64,000 bases of DNA from Halorussus caseinilyticus (GCF_029338395.1 NZ_CP119809.1:1736001-1800000); one strand, 5' to 3'; positions 44,541 through 53,182 are shown, counted from the first letter of the stretch. Notes: generated by a model from the sequence alone, not told the origin. Program-made: numbers and translations.

Positions 44541-45103
44541 CCCAGCCTCGTCTCTCGGAGATGATAATTGGCCACAGAGGTTAAATGTGAAAAGTCGGGG
44601 GGTTCGTCGCGGGGGTCGAAATCAGGTTTCGGACGCGTTCCGGTTGCTTTAGCATTCGTATAGTTGTTCTTGGGCATTATTTCGGTTGCTTAGAAGTAGA
44701 GTTCCGTTTCCGAGCGGGGTCGTGGGATTCGTGGGCGAAAGCGCAGGTTCGGAGTCGAGTCGCGCCGACTGGGACAGCACCGCCGCCACACTGTCGTTGC
44801 GAACAGCACCGCCACCGCGAACGACACTATTGCCGACTCCGATGAAGACCGCTACCCCACTGCCACCGCGGGCCACGCCCTCCCCAACCGACTCCCTCAC
44901 TCGCGCCTTCGGCGCTCGTTCGGTCGTCCCTCGCACGACATGGGCGCGACCCGCTTGCGCGGTCGCGCCCGCGCGCGCCGGAGAGAGCATCGGAACGAGC
45001 GCACCCGGAGGTGGAAAGAGACCGAATCGAGACGAGAGAACAGACCGAGACGGGAGAACGCGCCGAACCGGAAAACGAGCGCGACGGCCGAGAAAAGCCG
45101 GGT
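44541..45103. other. Gene-free spacer with dispersed-repeat copy
   Basis: 563 bases with no gene. It contains GTTGCTTTAGCATT (44643-44656), related to ATTGCTTTAGCAAT elsewhere, and a minus-strand copy (44802-44893) of the repeat at 12997-13063. The part 44900-45100 is Arg/Pro-rich in all frames and shows nothing recognisable. Confidence 0.5.
44802..44893 (-). repeat. Dispersed intergenic repeat, copy 2
   Basis: Reverse complement begins AGTCGGTTGGGGAGGG and goes on through GCGTGGCCCGCGGTGGCAGT, then GCGGTCTTCATCGGAG, followed by a GCGGTGGCGGTGCTG block. The first 40 bases differ from copy 1 (12997-13063) by a few substitutions. Confidence 0.5.
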
Positions 45104-47365
45104 TCAGCGCCCGAACAGTCGGTCGGCGATGCCGCGCTTGTGGGCGCGTTCGGCCAGCAGGACCGAGCAGTCCACGCCCTCGGCCACGTCCGCGACCAGC
45201 GACCCGCTGACCAACCGCGAGACCAGACCGCGCTCGGTCGCACCGAGGATGACCATCGAGCAGTCCTCGGCGGCGCGTTCGATGGCCTGCTCCACGTCGC
45301 CGGTCTCGACCCGGAGGTTGGCGTGCGCGAGGTCGTGGTCGGTGGCCCACTCTTCGAGGAACGCCTCGCCCTCCGCGGCGTCGTCCGCGACGTGGAGGAG
45401 CGTCACCTCCGAGTCGTAGGCGTCCCGGAAGAGTCGCGCCACCTCCGCGCTGAGGTCCGAGTCGGGACCGCCCGCGGTCGGCACGAGGACGTGTTCCGGG
45501 TCGAACCCGCGGTCCTTGAGGACGAGGAAGTCGCTGGGCAGGTCCATTCCGAGGTCGTCGAGCGCACTCTCGACCCGTCCGGGCGACCCGTGGGCGTCCT
45601 CGCCCCATCCCATCACCACGAGGTCGGCGTCGTGGGACCGGGCCGTCGAGAAGACTTCCTCGAACGACCGGTGGGAGACGATGGTGTGGGTCTCCACGTC
45701 CACGCCGAACGTCTCGGCGTCTCGCTGGGCCTCGTCCAGAATCTCGTGGTAGTTATGCTCGTGTTCGTCGAGGTGGTCGGCGGCGTACTCCAGCGAGGTC
45801 TGGTCGGGCACCGTGATGATGTGGACCGCTTCGAGAATCCCGTTTCGCTGTCTGGCGAACGCGCTGGCCAGCGTGATGAGGTCCTTCTCGTGTTCGGGGT
45901 TGGCAAGCGGCACCATCACCCGGAACTGGCCGCCGTCGGGTTTCATCGAACTCGCGGCCGTGACCGCCGAGTCGGGCATCTCCTCGCTCCGCGAGAGGAT
46001 GAACTCCGAGAGGATGCCCTGCTTTTCGGTCTTCGAGCGAGCGTACGCGAAGTACCAGACGACGCCGCCCACGACGAAGACGAGCGCGAGTCCGATTTCT
46101 ATCGGTTTCATGAACGCGATGAGACCGAACGAAGTCAACGCGCCGAGGACGGGAACGATGGGGTATAGCGGGACCTCGAATTCCGGTTGGTACTCCTCAC
46201 TGTTCGACTCGCGCATAATTATCAGCGCGACGTTCAACAGACCGTAGACGATGAGGTGGAGGACGCTCCCGGCCTTCGCCAGCGTCTTCACGTCGCCGAC
46301 CACGATGAACAGCAGGATGAGACCGCCCGTGACCGCGATGCTCCGGTACGGCGTGGCGAAGTTCGGGTGGATGTCGTTGAGTTTCGGGCTGATGAGTCTG
46401 TCCCGCCCCATGGCGAAGTTGATGCGCGAGGAGGCCAGAATCGAAGCGTTCGCGCTCGACGCGGTGGCGAGCAGTCCGGCGAACGTGAGCAGTCCGACGC
46501 CGACGGCCGCGAGACCGACGGTTCCGAACGCGATTTCCGCCACGTCGAGGACCGGCGTCTTGGTGAACTCGGGGCTGAGTTGCCGCCAGTTGATGACGCC
46601 CATCAGGACGACCATGATGATGGCGTACATCGTCGTGACGATGAGGACGCTCCCGACCACGGCCAGCGGGAGGTTTCGCCCCGGATTCTTGAGTTCCTCC
46701 GCGACCGTGGTAATCTTGGCGAACCCGAGGAACGAGACGAACACTAGACCCGTCGCCGGAAGAATCGCGGTCGCACCGCCGGTCTCGGCGGGGAAGAACG
46801 GGCGGAGCGTCGAGAGGTCGGTCTGGAGGAACCCTAGCACCGAGAACAGCGTGAGGATACCGACGAGCGTGACGACGATGAAGACTTGTAGGCGACCCGT
46901 CTCCTTCGCGCCGACGTAGTTGACGGCGATGAAGACGAGACCGGCCGCGAGCGCGCCGATTTGGAACGACGAGAGCGTGACGATTCCGAGTCCGATTGCG
47001 GGAATCGGGAGGAACGTAGCGAGGTACTCGCCGAATCCGAGGGTGTAGAACGCGCTGGCGAACGCCAACCCCATCCAGTTACCCCATCCGGCGATACACC
47101 CGAACAGCGGCCCGAGCGCGTGGTTGACGTAGTAGTAGCTCCCACCGGCTTTCGGCATCGCGGTGCCGAGTTCGGACGCCGACAGCGCGGTGAAAAGTGA
47201 GATGACGCCGCCGACCACGAACGAGAGCGCAACTGCCGGACCCGCGGCCGCGGCCGCCTGCCCCGGCAGGACGAAGATGCCCGCGCCAATCATCGTCCCG
47301 ACGCCGATGGTCAGCGCCGCGAGGAGACCGAGGTCCTTGGCGAGTTCCTCGTCGTCCGAACTCAT
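45104..47365 (-). CDS. APC-family amino acid permease fused to two universal stress domains
   Basis: 753 residues. The first 440 form a 12-helix amino acid/polyamine permease with TMIGAGIFVLPG in the first helix. Two UspA domains follow, at about 470-605 and 610-745. The second has a Gly-x-Gly phosphate-binding loop of the form GATERGLVSRLVSGSLVADV, typical of ATP-binding Usp. Such fusions are common in haloarchaea; the Usp domains probably regulate transport by nucleotide. The ATG overlaps the stop of the separate UspA gene by four bases. The substrate is probably a cationic or branched amino acid, but no motif decides it. Confidence 0.88.
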   Translation of the reverse strand: MSSDDEELAKDLGLLAALTIGVGTMIGAGIFVLPGQAAAAAGPAVALSFVVGGVISLFTALSASELGTAMPKAGGSYYYVNHALGPLFGCIAGWGNWMGLAFASAFYTLGFGEYLATFLPIPAIGLGIVTLSSFQIGALAAGLVFIAVNYVGAKETGRLQVFIVVTLVGILTLFSVLGFLQTDLSTLRPFFPAETGGATAILPATGLVFVSFLGFAKITTVAEELKNPGRNLPLAVVGSVLIVTTMYAIIMVVLMGVINWRQLSPEFTKTPVLDVAEIAFGTVGLAAVGVGLLTFAGLLATASSANASILASSRINFAMGRDRLISPKLNDIHPNFATPYRSIAVTGGLILLFIVVGDVKTLAKAGSVLHLIVYGLLNVALIIMRESNSEEYQPEFEVPLYPIVPVLGALTSFGLIAFMKPIEIGLALVFVVGGVVWYFAYARSKTEKQGILSEFILSRSEEMPDSAVTAASSMKPDGGQFRVMVPLANPEHEKDLITLASAFARQRNGILEAVHIITVPDQTSLEYAADHLDEHEHNYHEILDEAQRDAETFGVDVETHTIVSHRSFEEVFSTARSHDADLVVMGWGEDAHGSPGRVESALDDLGMDLPSDFLVLKDRGFDPEHVLVPTAGGPDSDLSAEVARLFRDAYDSEVTLLHVADDAAEGEAFLEEWATDHDLAHANLRVETGDVEQAIERAAEDCSMVILGATERGLVSRLVSGSLVADVAEGVDCSVLLAERAHKRGIADRLFGR

Positions 47366-47796
47366 CCGCCCTCACCCTCCCGCGGGAGTACGACCACCGG
47401 CCGGTCGGCCTCGGTGACGATTTGGGTCGTGCGACCGCCGGAGAGGAATCGGGCGAGTCGGCCTCCCTCGCGCGGGCGGAACGCGATGGCGCTCGCGTCT
47501 ACGTCCTCGGCCACCTCGAGGATGGCCTCAACCACGTCCCGGCGGTACGCGGTGCGGTCCTCGGCGTCGGGGAACACCTGACGGACGGTCTCGAAGGCCG
47601 CTTGTGCGATGTCCTCGGACTGCTCGACCGGCGTCTTGTCCGGGACGCCTTCGCCCTTCTCAACGACGTGGAGGGTAGTCACGCGCTCGGGAGCGTACGG
47701 TTCGAGCGCGAGCGACGACGATTCGGCGTCCTCTTCGTCCGCCACGGGCAGGAGGACGTGCGATAGGAGTGATTGGTCGGAGTGTTCGGCAGTCAT
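47362..47796 (-). CDS. Universal stress protein UspA
   Basis: 144 residues. SHVLLPVADEEDAESSSLAL opens the alpha/beta fold, and the C-terminus has the ATP-loop-like stretch RFLSGGRTTQIVTEADRPVVV. It overlaps the permease-Usp fusion by four bases (ATGA) and is transcribed first, so the two probably act together on the transporter. The alternative, that it is an independent stress protein, cannot be excluded. Confidence 0.85.
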   Translation of the reverse strand: MTAEHSDQSLLSHVLLPVADEEDAESSSLALEPYAPERVTTLHVVEKGEGVPDKTPVEQSEDIAQAAFETVRQVFPDAEDRTAYRRDVVEAILEVAEDVDASAIAFRPREGGRLARFLSGGRTTQIVTEADRPVVVLPREGEGG

Positions 47797-47887
47797 GGGT
47801 AGTTCGTCGTTTTCGATGCCGACGGCAAAACAATTCCTACTCGGCGTCCGAATAGTAATTTATAATGTCATTTCTATTCGGTCCGAG

Positions 47888-48538
47888 TCAGACGTTTTCC
47901 GGCGGGAAGACCATCCCGCGGTCGTCTTGGACCTTCTCGAAGAGGTCGGCGATGGTGTCGTCGGGACCGAGGTCGTAGGCCTCGAGGATGGCCTGCAAGC
48001 ACGACGGCGAGTAGCGCACACGGACGTTCGACTCGGTGAGGAGGATGCCCAACACGTCTTCGACGGCCGTCTCGGTGGTCAACTGCTGGGCGTACCACCG
48101 CAGGAGACTGTCGAAGACGGTACCCACGTCGTCGGAGAACATCTGCTGGTGGCTAACGGCGTCCTCGGCCTTCGCGCTGACGTGGAAGCCGTACTGGGCG
48201 CTTACCCCCTGCAAGTCGTCTTCGAGCCACTGCTTGACCGCGCCCGAGTCCACCTCGCCCGCCGGAGGCGCGTCGTCGGTCGGGTCGTCGTCCGCGGCGG
48301 GGACCGCCGCGGACGACTCGCCAGTCGAACCGCCACCGCCAGCGTCGTCGGGGACACTCGGCCGGTCGTCGGTGCCGATGACGTACCGGTCGTCGTCCAG
48401 CGAGACGACTTGCTCTTCTTCTTCGATGTCGAGTTCGTCCGGTGACAGCGCCGACCCGTCGTCGCTACCTTTGGCCTCGTCAGGCCGCAGAGGGACGCGT
48501 TCGTCGGTGTCTCGGCCGCCGTCCGGCATCGGACTCAT
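47888..48538 (-). CDS. Conserved haloarchaeal protein of unknown function
   Basis: 216 residues, MSPMPDGGRDTDERVPLRP. A second Met follows at residue 4. The first 60 residues contain LSPDELDIEEEEQVVSLDDDRYVIG, a pattern I have seen at the start of other small haloarchaeal proteins. Acidic spacers come next (about 65-100). The C-terminal 110 residues form a helical unit, AVKQWLEDDLQGVSAQYGFHVSAKAED and so on. No catalytic motif is visible. It is isolated, with its own spacers on both sides. Confidence 0.7.
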   Translation of the reverse strand: MSPMPDGGRDTDERVPLRPDEAKGSDDGSALSPDELDIEEEEQVVSLDDDRYVIGTDDRPSVPDDAGGGGSTGESSAAVPAADDDPTDDAPPAGEVDSGAVKQWLEDDLQGVSAQYGFHVSAKAEDAVSHQQMFSDDVGTVFDSLLRWYAQQLTTETAVEDVLGILLTESNVRVRYSPSCLQAILEAYDLGPDDTIADLFEKVQDDRGMVFPPENV

Positions 48539-48704
48539 TGGGATACGCTACCGTTCGATTTCACATAAACCCACCGCCTGTTTTCGCGAAAGCTACGGGT
48601 CGCGCACGGGACCGGCGGCTCCGGCGCGGTCACGACCCGCCGGGTTTCGACAATCGTTGTAGACGGGATTTATTATCGTCGAAGTTCTGGCATCCAATAC
48701 CGAA

Positions 48705-48929
48705 ATGAGCGTTCAACGACCGACGACACCCGCCAGAGAACTGCCGACGGAACTGGAGTCGCCGCGCGCGAAACTAATTTACTTGTACCTTCGACCCGCG
48801 GCGGCGTCGATAGACGAGTTACAGGCGGACCTCGATGTCGAGAAAATCACGCTGTACAGTATCCTTCGGACGCTCCGCGAGCGCGGACTCGTGGAGAAAC
48901 GAGACGAACAGTTCGCAGTGGCCGAGTAG
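48705..48929 (+). CDS. Small HTH protein (TrmB/MarR-like)
   Basis: 74 residues. A winged helix covers almost all of it: SPRAKLIYLYLRPAAASIDELQADLDVEKITLYSILRTLRERGLVEK, with the wing KRDEQFAVAE at the end. It lacks an effector domain, so it probably dimerises or is bound by a partner. The stop is abutted by the stop of a 34-residue gene on the other strand (no bases between). Confidence 0.78.
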   Translation: MSVQRPTTPARELPTELESPRAKLIYLYLRPAAASIDELQADLDVEKITLYSILRTLRERGLVEKRDEQFAVAE

Positions 48930-49034
48930 CTACTCCTTTTCCTCTTCGGGACAGAGCTGGTCGGGCGTGCGCTGGTAGCGCGGTGTCGCTACGAACTGCT
49001 CGATACGCTCACGCTCGTCTTCTGAAAGGGGCAT
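48930..49034 (-). CDS. 34-residue small acidic protein
   Basis: Reads MPLSEDERERIEQFVATPRY then QRTPDQLCPEEEKE. It has high Glu content, one Cys, and no frame competition. Its stop directly abuts the stop of the HTH gene, so the two are convergent with no spacer. The MPLSEDERERIEQF start looks like a conserved haloarchaeal small protein, but I cannot assign a family. It is too short for ordinary gene finders. Confidence 0.6.
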   Translation of the reverse strand: MPLSEDERERIEQFVATPRYQRTPDQLCPEEEKE

Positions 49035-49220
49035 ACCCGTTGGGACTCACGGCAACACCAAAAAGACGGTGGCCACTCTCTCGGAATCTGACTGCTGAAC
49101 GACCCGCGGCGAACCCGAAACCGGCGAAACCCGGCAACCCTTTTGTCGCTCGACGCCGGAGTGTTACGACGGGGGAGTGTATGCTTAGTAGTAACACGAT
49201 TAGGATTCGAGGGGGGCAGT

Positions 49221-50072
49221 ATGGCTGAAGCCGACGACAAGTATCCCGAGGAATCGGGGCGACGGCGGTTCGTGAAGGGCGTCGTCGGGAGCGCCGCGCT
49301 CACGGGAGTCGGCACCGCGGCGGCGGCGAGCATCAACTCCGCCACCGCGCCGACCGGGGCAGGTGGCGGTATCATCCAGTACTTCGGCGTCGAGAACGTC
49401 GCCGGGCCTGCGCCGCGGGCGATGCCCCAGATTCCGATAGAGATAGACGACGAGGGGTTCCTCAAGGGCGTCTGGCCCGAACCCCAGACCGTGACCGAAC
49501 AGGGCCGCGAGATAATTGTCGCCGAGACGCAGTTGGGCGGCATCACCTACTCCAGCGAGTGGTTCCAGTACTGCGGCGTCCAGACGTACCCCGGCGTCGA
49601 ACCCGACGCCGACCAAGACAACTTCTTCCGGTACTCGGGGTCGGCACCGTACGAGTGGCAACAGGAGGAAGTCGAACCCGGCGACAGGGTAAACGTCGAG
49701 GACTTCAGCGACTACGAGACGTGGGGCAACGGCATCGGAGAGGACGGTCTGGGCAAACCCGCGCTGGCGACGTGGCGCTCGCAGGACGTGCCCGCCAGCG
49801 GGACGATGCCGGTCCAGATACTCCGGAGTCCCCGGATTCAGCGGATGGCGGACAAAGGCGACCAGTGGCTCTCGGCCAGCACCGAGGAGGGGTTCCTCGC
49901 TAACTTGAACAAATGCACCCACTTCTGTTGCGTGCCGGGGTTCAAGACGCTCCCGGACAGTAGCAAGTTCGGCGCGGAGAACGAAATCTACTGCCAGTGT
50001 CACCAGTCGGTGTACGACCCGTTCAGCATCGTCCAGTTGTCTTTCGTGGCGCTCCCGCGTCCCGAGGAGTAG
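49221..50072 (+). CDS. Rieske [2Fe-2S] protein with Tat signal
   Basis: 283 residues from MAEADDKYPEESGRRRFVKG; the 26-residue longer frame is rejected. The Tat signal is GRRRFVKGVVGSAALTG. Cluster ligands are in CTHFCCVPGF (Cys, His) and YCQCHQSVYDPF (Cys, His), matching C-x-H and C-x2-C-H of the fold, with a cysteine pair between for the disulfide. This is an electron-transfer subunit placed at the outer face of the membrane. No cytochrome b gene is next to it, which is unusual for a bc1 or b6f complex, so its partner is elsewhere. An ubiquinol-oxidase-like Rieske is the main alternative. Confidence 0.88.
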   Translation: MAEADDKYPEESGRRRFVKGVVGSAALTGVGTAAAASINSATAPTGAGGGIIQYFGVENVAGPAPRAMPQIPIEIDDEGFLKGVWPEPQTVTEQGREIIVAETQLGGITYSSEWFQYCGVQTYPGVEPDADQDNFFRYSGSAPYEWQQEEVEPGDRVNVEDFSDYETWGNGIGEDGLGKPALATWRSQDVPASGTMPVQILRSPRIQRMADKGDQWLSASTEEGFLANLNKCTHFCCVPGFKTLPDSSKFGAENEIYCQCHQSVYDPFSIVQLSFVALPRPEE

Positions 50073-50207
50073 TCGGTCCCCGTGGGCCGACCGGCGACCG
50101 GGGACCGTCGTCGTTCACCGATAGTCCGAACCGCGTCCGTCCCGAATAGTCGGGAATTCAGACGTATCAGAGCGCCTGAACGGTGACAAAGATTTTGTAT
50201 CCCCGGT

Positions 50208-50429
50208 ATGCATCCACCCACGTTGAAGCAACTGCTCTCCGCAGTCGCCGACCGGGTCAAGGGTCTGATGCGGTCGTCGGCTTCCGACGCTGACGAGGAC
50301 GACGCCACGCGAGACGACGGTCCCGACCTCTACGAGTGCGAAGGATGCGGGGCCGTCTTCATCTCGAAACCGAAGGAGTGTTCGACCTGCGAGGACGACG
50401 ACTTCTCGAACATCGGGAAGTTCGAGTGA
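50208..50429 (+). CDS. Small zinc-ribbon protein
   Basis: 73 residues. The C-terminal half holds YECEGCGAVF then ECSTCEDDDFS, two CxxC pairs 14-16 residues apart, a zinc-ribbon arrangement. The N-terminal part (LKQLLSAVADRVKGLM) is a short helix. A role in RNA or protein binding is possible. It follows the Rieske gene after 136 bases on the same strand. Confidence 0.7.
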   Translation: MHPPTLKQLLSAVADRVKGLMRSSASDADEDDATRDDGPDLYECEGCGAVFISKPKECSTCEDDDFSNIGKFE

Positions 50430-50898
50430 CGGAGCGTGGCGTCCGCGCATCGGCAATTCAAAGATTGCTTTTGTAATTGTAGTTCGTTCTTAGAGCTTCG
50501 AATAAGATTTCTTAACGATTTATTTCGTGTCTCTGTCGGAGGTGTCGGTCGTCCCGCTCTCGGAAGTCTAGCCCCTCCGAATCGTGGCCGCGACCGCAGG
50601 AACCGGAGAGGCGACGAACGTCCAGAAAGGGACCGCCCGCACGCGGTCCCGCGAGCGGGGGTCCCTTCGTCTCTACGGTAGTCGGTTCGCCGAGGGTTCG
50701 CCAGCGGGTTGGTCGGGTAGGCGCGCCCCGTAGACTGTTCCGCCGGGCGTGCCCCCGTGGACTGTTCCGCCGAGCGCGTCCTGTCGGATGGTCGGCCAGC
50801 CGTCACGTTCCGGAACGTCGGCCGTCGCCGAATGGAGGCGCTTATTCCAGTCGCGCCCCGACTGTCGAGGAAGTACCTGAATCGGGTGATTTCTCGTC
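50430..50898. other. Gene-free spacer
   Basis: 469 bases with no gene. It has an AT-rich patch at 50455-50530 including ATTGCTTTTGTAAT (50464-50477), related to the palindrome at 13152-13165, and later GGACTGTTCCGCCG-type repeats: GACTGTTCCGCCG occurs at about 50732 and again at about 50759. Confidence 0.5.
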
Positions 50899-52260
50899 AT
50901 GTCTACAGCGAACTCGAAGGGAGTCCTCGTCGCCGTCGCCGTCCTCGCGTCGGTCGTTCTCGTGGGAGTCGGCGTCGTCACCACGCAGAACGGCGGAACC
51001 GACGCCGAGGAGGGGGCGACGCTCACGGCCAACTGGGTCAGCGACACGGAGCGCAACGTCACCGGAAACCACCACGTCGCGGTCGGGGGCACCGTCGGCG
51101 ACCGGTCGCTCGTGTTCGCGCCCATCAGCGGCGAGGCCCACGACGACGGTCACAGCCACGACCACGGCCACGGCCACGACCACGGGAGCGCCGAATCGGG
51201 CGCGTCCGCCGGGTGCGGACTGGTCACGCTGAACGGGACCGACGGCGGCGTCCGCTGGACCTACGAGGTGCCCCCCGAAAACTGCACCATCCACTCCGTC
51301 GCGGACCCGACGCTGGCCGACGTGGACGGGGACGGCGTGCGCGAAGTTCTCGCCACCTCGACCGAGAAGACCGTCGTCGCGTTCGACGCGGCGACGAGCG
51401 AGGTGGCCTTCGAGCGCAACCTCTCGGCCTACGGCTACACCCGGCCGGTCGTAGCGAACTTCACGGGCGACTCCCGGCCGGAAGTCGTCGTGGTGGACGT
51501 TCACGGGACCGTCTTCGTCGTCCGACCCGGCGGCGAGGAATCGGCGGACGCCGAGACCGTCTGGACCCGAAAACTTCCGGCCGACTACGTGTGGGGCCAA
51601 CCCCACGTCGAGGACTTCGACGGCGACGGGTCGCCCGAACTCGCCGTCGCTCTCGGTAACGGGCGACTCACCTTACTCGACAACGACGGAAGCGTGGCGT
51701 GGAACCGGTCGGTCGGCGCGGGCGACTCCGTGACGTGGTTCACCACCGGGCAGGTCGACGACGACCGACCGGCCGAACTCGTGACCGCCACCTCCGGCGG
51801 GAACGTCTCGCTGTTCGACGGCGAGGACGGCGACCGCCTCTGGCGGAAGTCGTTCAGCGCGTACGCCGCAGTCGATGCGGTCGGCGACGGCGACGACGAC
51901 GGCACCGCCGAGGTGTACGCCACCGCGCGGGACGGGAACCTCCGGGCCATCGACGCCGAGTCGGGCGACGTGGAGTGGACGACGAGTCTCACCACGGTCA
52001 ACGCCCAGATGACGCCGCCGCCGGTTCTGGGCGACGTGGACGGCGACGGGGACGCCGAACTCGTCGCGGCGTCGAACGACGGTCGAATCGCGGTCGTCAG
52101 TCCGGCCTCCGGCGAGATACTGGCGACGTACTCGCGCGAGACGCCGCTCTGGACGAATCCGACGCTGGCCGACGTGGACGACGACCCGGCGGCCGAGATA
52201 CTGGCGACCTACGGCGACGGCCGGATTGCGGCACTGTCGTACGAAAACGAGACGGCCTGA
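50899..52260 (+). CDS. Secreted or anchored beta-propeller protein (FG-GAP/PQQ-like) with His-rich segment
   Basis: 453 residues. One N-terminal hydrophobic helix (VLVAVAVLASVVLVGVGVV) is a signal anchor. Repeated DVDGDG motifs of Ca-binding FG-GAP blades are at ADVDGDGVREV, EDFDGDGSPEL, GDVDGDGDAEL, with weaker copies at VDDDPAAEI and GDGDDDGTAEV. Before the propeller lies HDDGHSHDHGHGHDHGS (about residues 77-93), a His/Asp-rich stretch able to bind metals such as nickel, zinc or copper. The blades probably bind calcium outside the cell. Its role is not clear. Confidence 0.78.
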   Translation: MSTANSKGVLVAVAVLASVVLVGVGVVTTQNGGTDAEEGATLTANWVSDTERNVTGNHHVAVGGTVGDRSLVFAPISGEAHDDGHSHDHGHGHDHGSAESGASAGCGLVTLNGTDGGVRWTYEVPPENCTIHSVADPTLADVDGDGVREVLATSTEKTVVAFDAATSEVAFERNLSAYGYTRPVVANFTGDSRPEVVVVDVHGTVFVVRPGGEESADAETVWTRKLPADYVWGQPHVEDFDGDGSPELAVALGNGRLTLLDNDGSVAWNRSVGAGDSVTWFTTGQVDDDRPAELVTATSGGNVSLFDGEDGDRLWRKSFSAYAAVDAVGDGDDDGTAEVYATARDGNLRAIDAESGDVEWTTSLTTVNAQMTPPPVLGDVDGDGDAELVAASNDGRIAVVSPASGEILATYSRETPLWTNPTLADVDDDPAAEILATYGDGRIAALSYENETA

Positions 52261-52658
52261 GAGCGTCGTCTTCCCCTTTGTCCGGCGGACTGACGGCCGG
52301 ACACCGAGCGTCGGCGGGCCGCCGAGCGAGTAGTGTGCGCCCGGCGGAAACCCATCGTCACAGACAAAGCAGATTCGAACGGGAGTCGTTCGGTGGGTTC
52401 GCGGCGGAGTTTCGACGTAGACTCTGGCACGCGAGTCGAAGCACGTCGCGGCGGTCGATTACCGCCCACTCGTCAGAACAGGGGTGCGATATTTAAAACG
52501 CCGTCAGACTCCCGGACCGTTTCAGTTCAAGTCGGGATAGGAATTTTCGGCGAGCGGCGCGATACGAACTCGAACGGATGCAACGGCAACAGGATTGATT
52601 ACCATCGAAGCGAATGGACTAACTGCCGACACGTAAGATGCGTGTCGTCTCCTCAGTC
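52261..52658. other. Gene-free spacer before the DUF7344-type gene
   Basis: 398 bases with no gene. GC-rich to about 52480, then AT-richer (ATATTTAAAACG at about 52489-52500), which may hold a + strand promoter for the next gene. No hairpin of note. Confidence 0.45.
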
Positions 52659-53012
52659 ATGGATTTCGAAACCGCGTTCGACCTGTTGAGTAACGAACAT
52701 CGACGCCTCGTCGTCGCCGCCCTCGACGAGACTGGCCCAGTCTCCCGACGGCAACTGACGACCGAACTCCTCGCCCGCCTCGAAACCGGCGACTCCGACC
52801 GGACGACCCGGCGGCAGTTGCGCATCGCACTTCATCACAACCACTTGCCGCGCTTGGCCGACGCTGGCGTCGTGAAGTACGACGACGGAACGGTCGTTCC
52901 GTCGCCGAAGTTGAGTACAGTCCGCGACTGGCTAGAAGACGCGAACCGAGACGAAGACGCGCCGGAGACGGCCGCCAGTCTCGGCGACCACCTGACGGCG
53001 TTCTACGCGTAG
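52659..53012 (+). CDS. Winged-helix protein (DUF7344-like)
   Basis: 117 residues from MDFETAFDLLSNEHRRLVVA; an in-frame ATG 21 bases upstream is the alternative. FDLLSNEHRRLVVAALDE is the signature start of a haloarchaeal winged-helix domain, and RIALHHNHLPRLADAGVVKYDD contains the recognition helix and wing. Such genes are numerous in haloarchaea and most likely code for regulators with unknown targets. It ends 18 bases before a perfect 18-base-arm hairpin. Confidence 0.8.
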   Translation: MDFETAFDLLSNEHRRLVVAALDETGPVSRRQLTTELLARLETGDSDRTTRRQLRIALHHNHLPRLADAGVVKYDDGTVVPSPKLSTVRDWLEDANRDEDAPETAASLGDHLTAFYA

Positions 53013-53030
53013 AAGCCGTCGAGAACGGCG

Positions 53031-53068
53031 GCCGTCCGCACCTCCGGCACGCCGGAGGTGCGGACGGC
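53031..53068 (+). terminator. Near-perfect palindromic hairpin after the wHTH gene
   Basis: Arms of 18 bases (GCCGTCCGCACCTCCGGC and its exact complement) around AC, directly after the DUF7344-like gene. A T-run is not present on the + strand. The very stable, GC-rich stem would act as a transcription or RNA stability signal between the wHTH gene and the tRNA facing it. Confidence 0.55.
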
Positions 53069-53090
53069 GATTCGAGACGGAAACGAACTC

Positions 53091-53167
53091 AGGGGTAGGA
53101 TTTGACCCGAAGCCAGACATTCCTGCTCGCTACGCTCCGCGGGCCGTGACTGGCAGGGTCCAAATCC
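53091..53167 (-). ncRNA. Rod hairpin copying the 3' end of tRNA-Thr
   Basis: On the minus strand GGATTTGGACCC and GGGTCAAATCC pair with one bulge, then TGCCAG/CTGGC extends the stem. The 3' arm, GGGTCAAATCCTACCCCTG, closely resembles the T-arm and acceptor end of tRNA-Thr, GGGTTCAAATCCCACCCCTG, which lies 44 bases upstream. It mirrors element A at 24622-24717. Confidence 0.4.
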
Positions 53168-53182
53168 GACCGAACCGGTTCC

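Noticed and set aside
49143-49220. Longer N-terminus for the Rieske protein
   Set aside because: The extension precedes a clear Tat signal and has no own features; the ATG at 49221 fits the signal peptide.
53091-53167. Second tRNA next to tRNA-Thr
   Set aside because: Only the T-arm and acceptor 3' part resemble a tRNA; the 5' part pairs as a rod.
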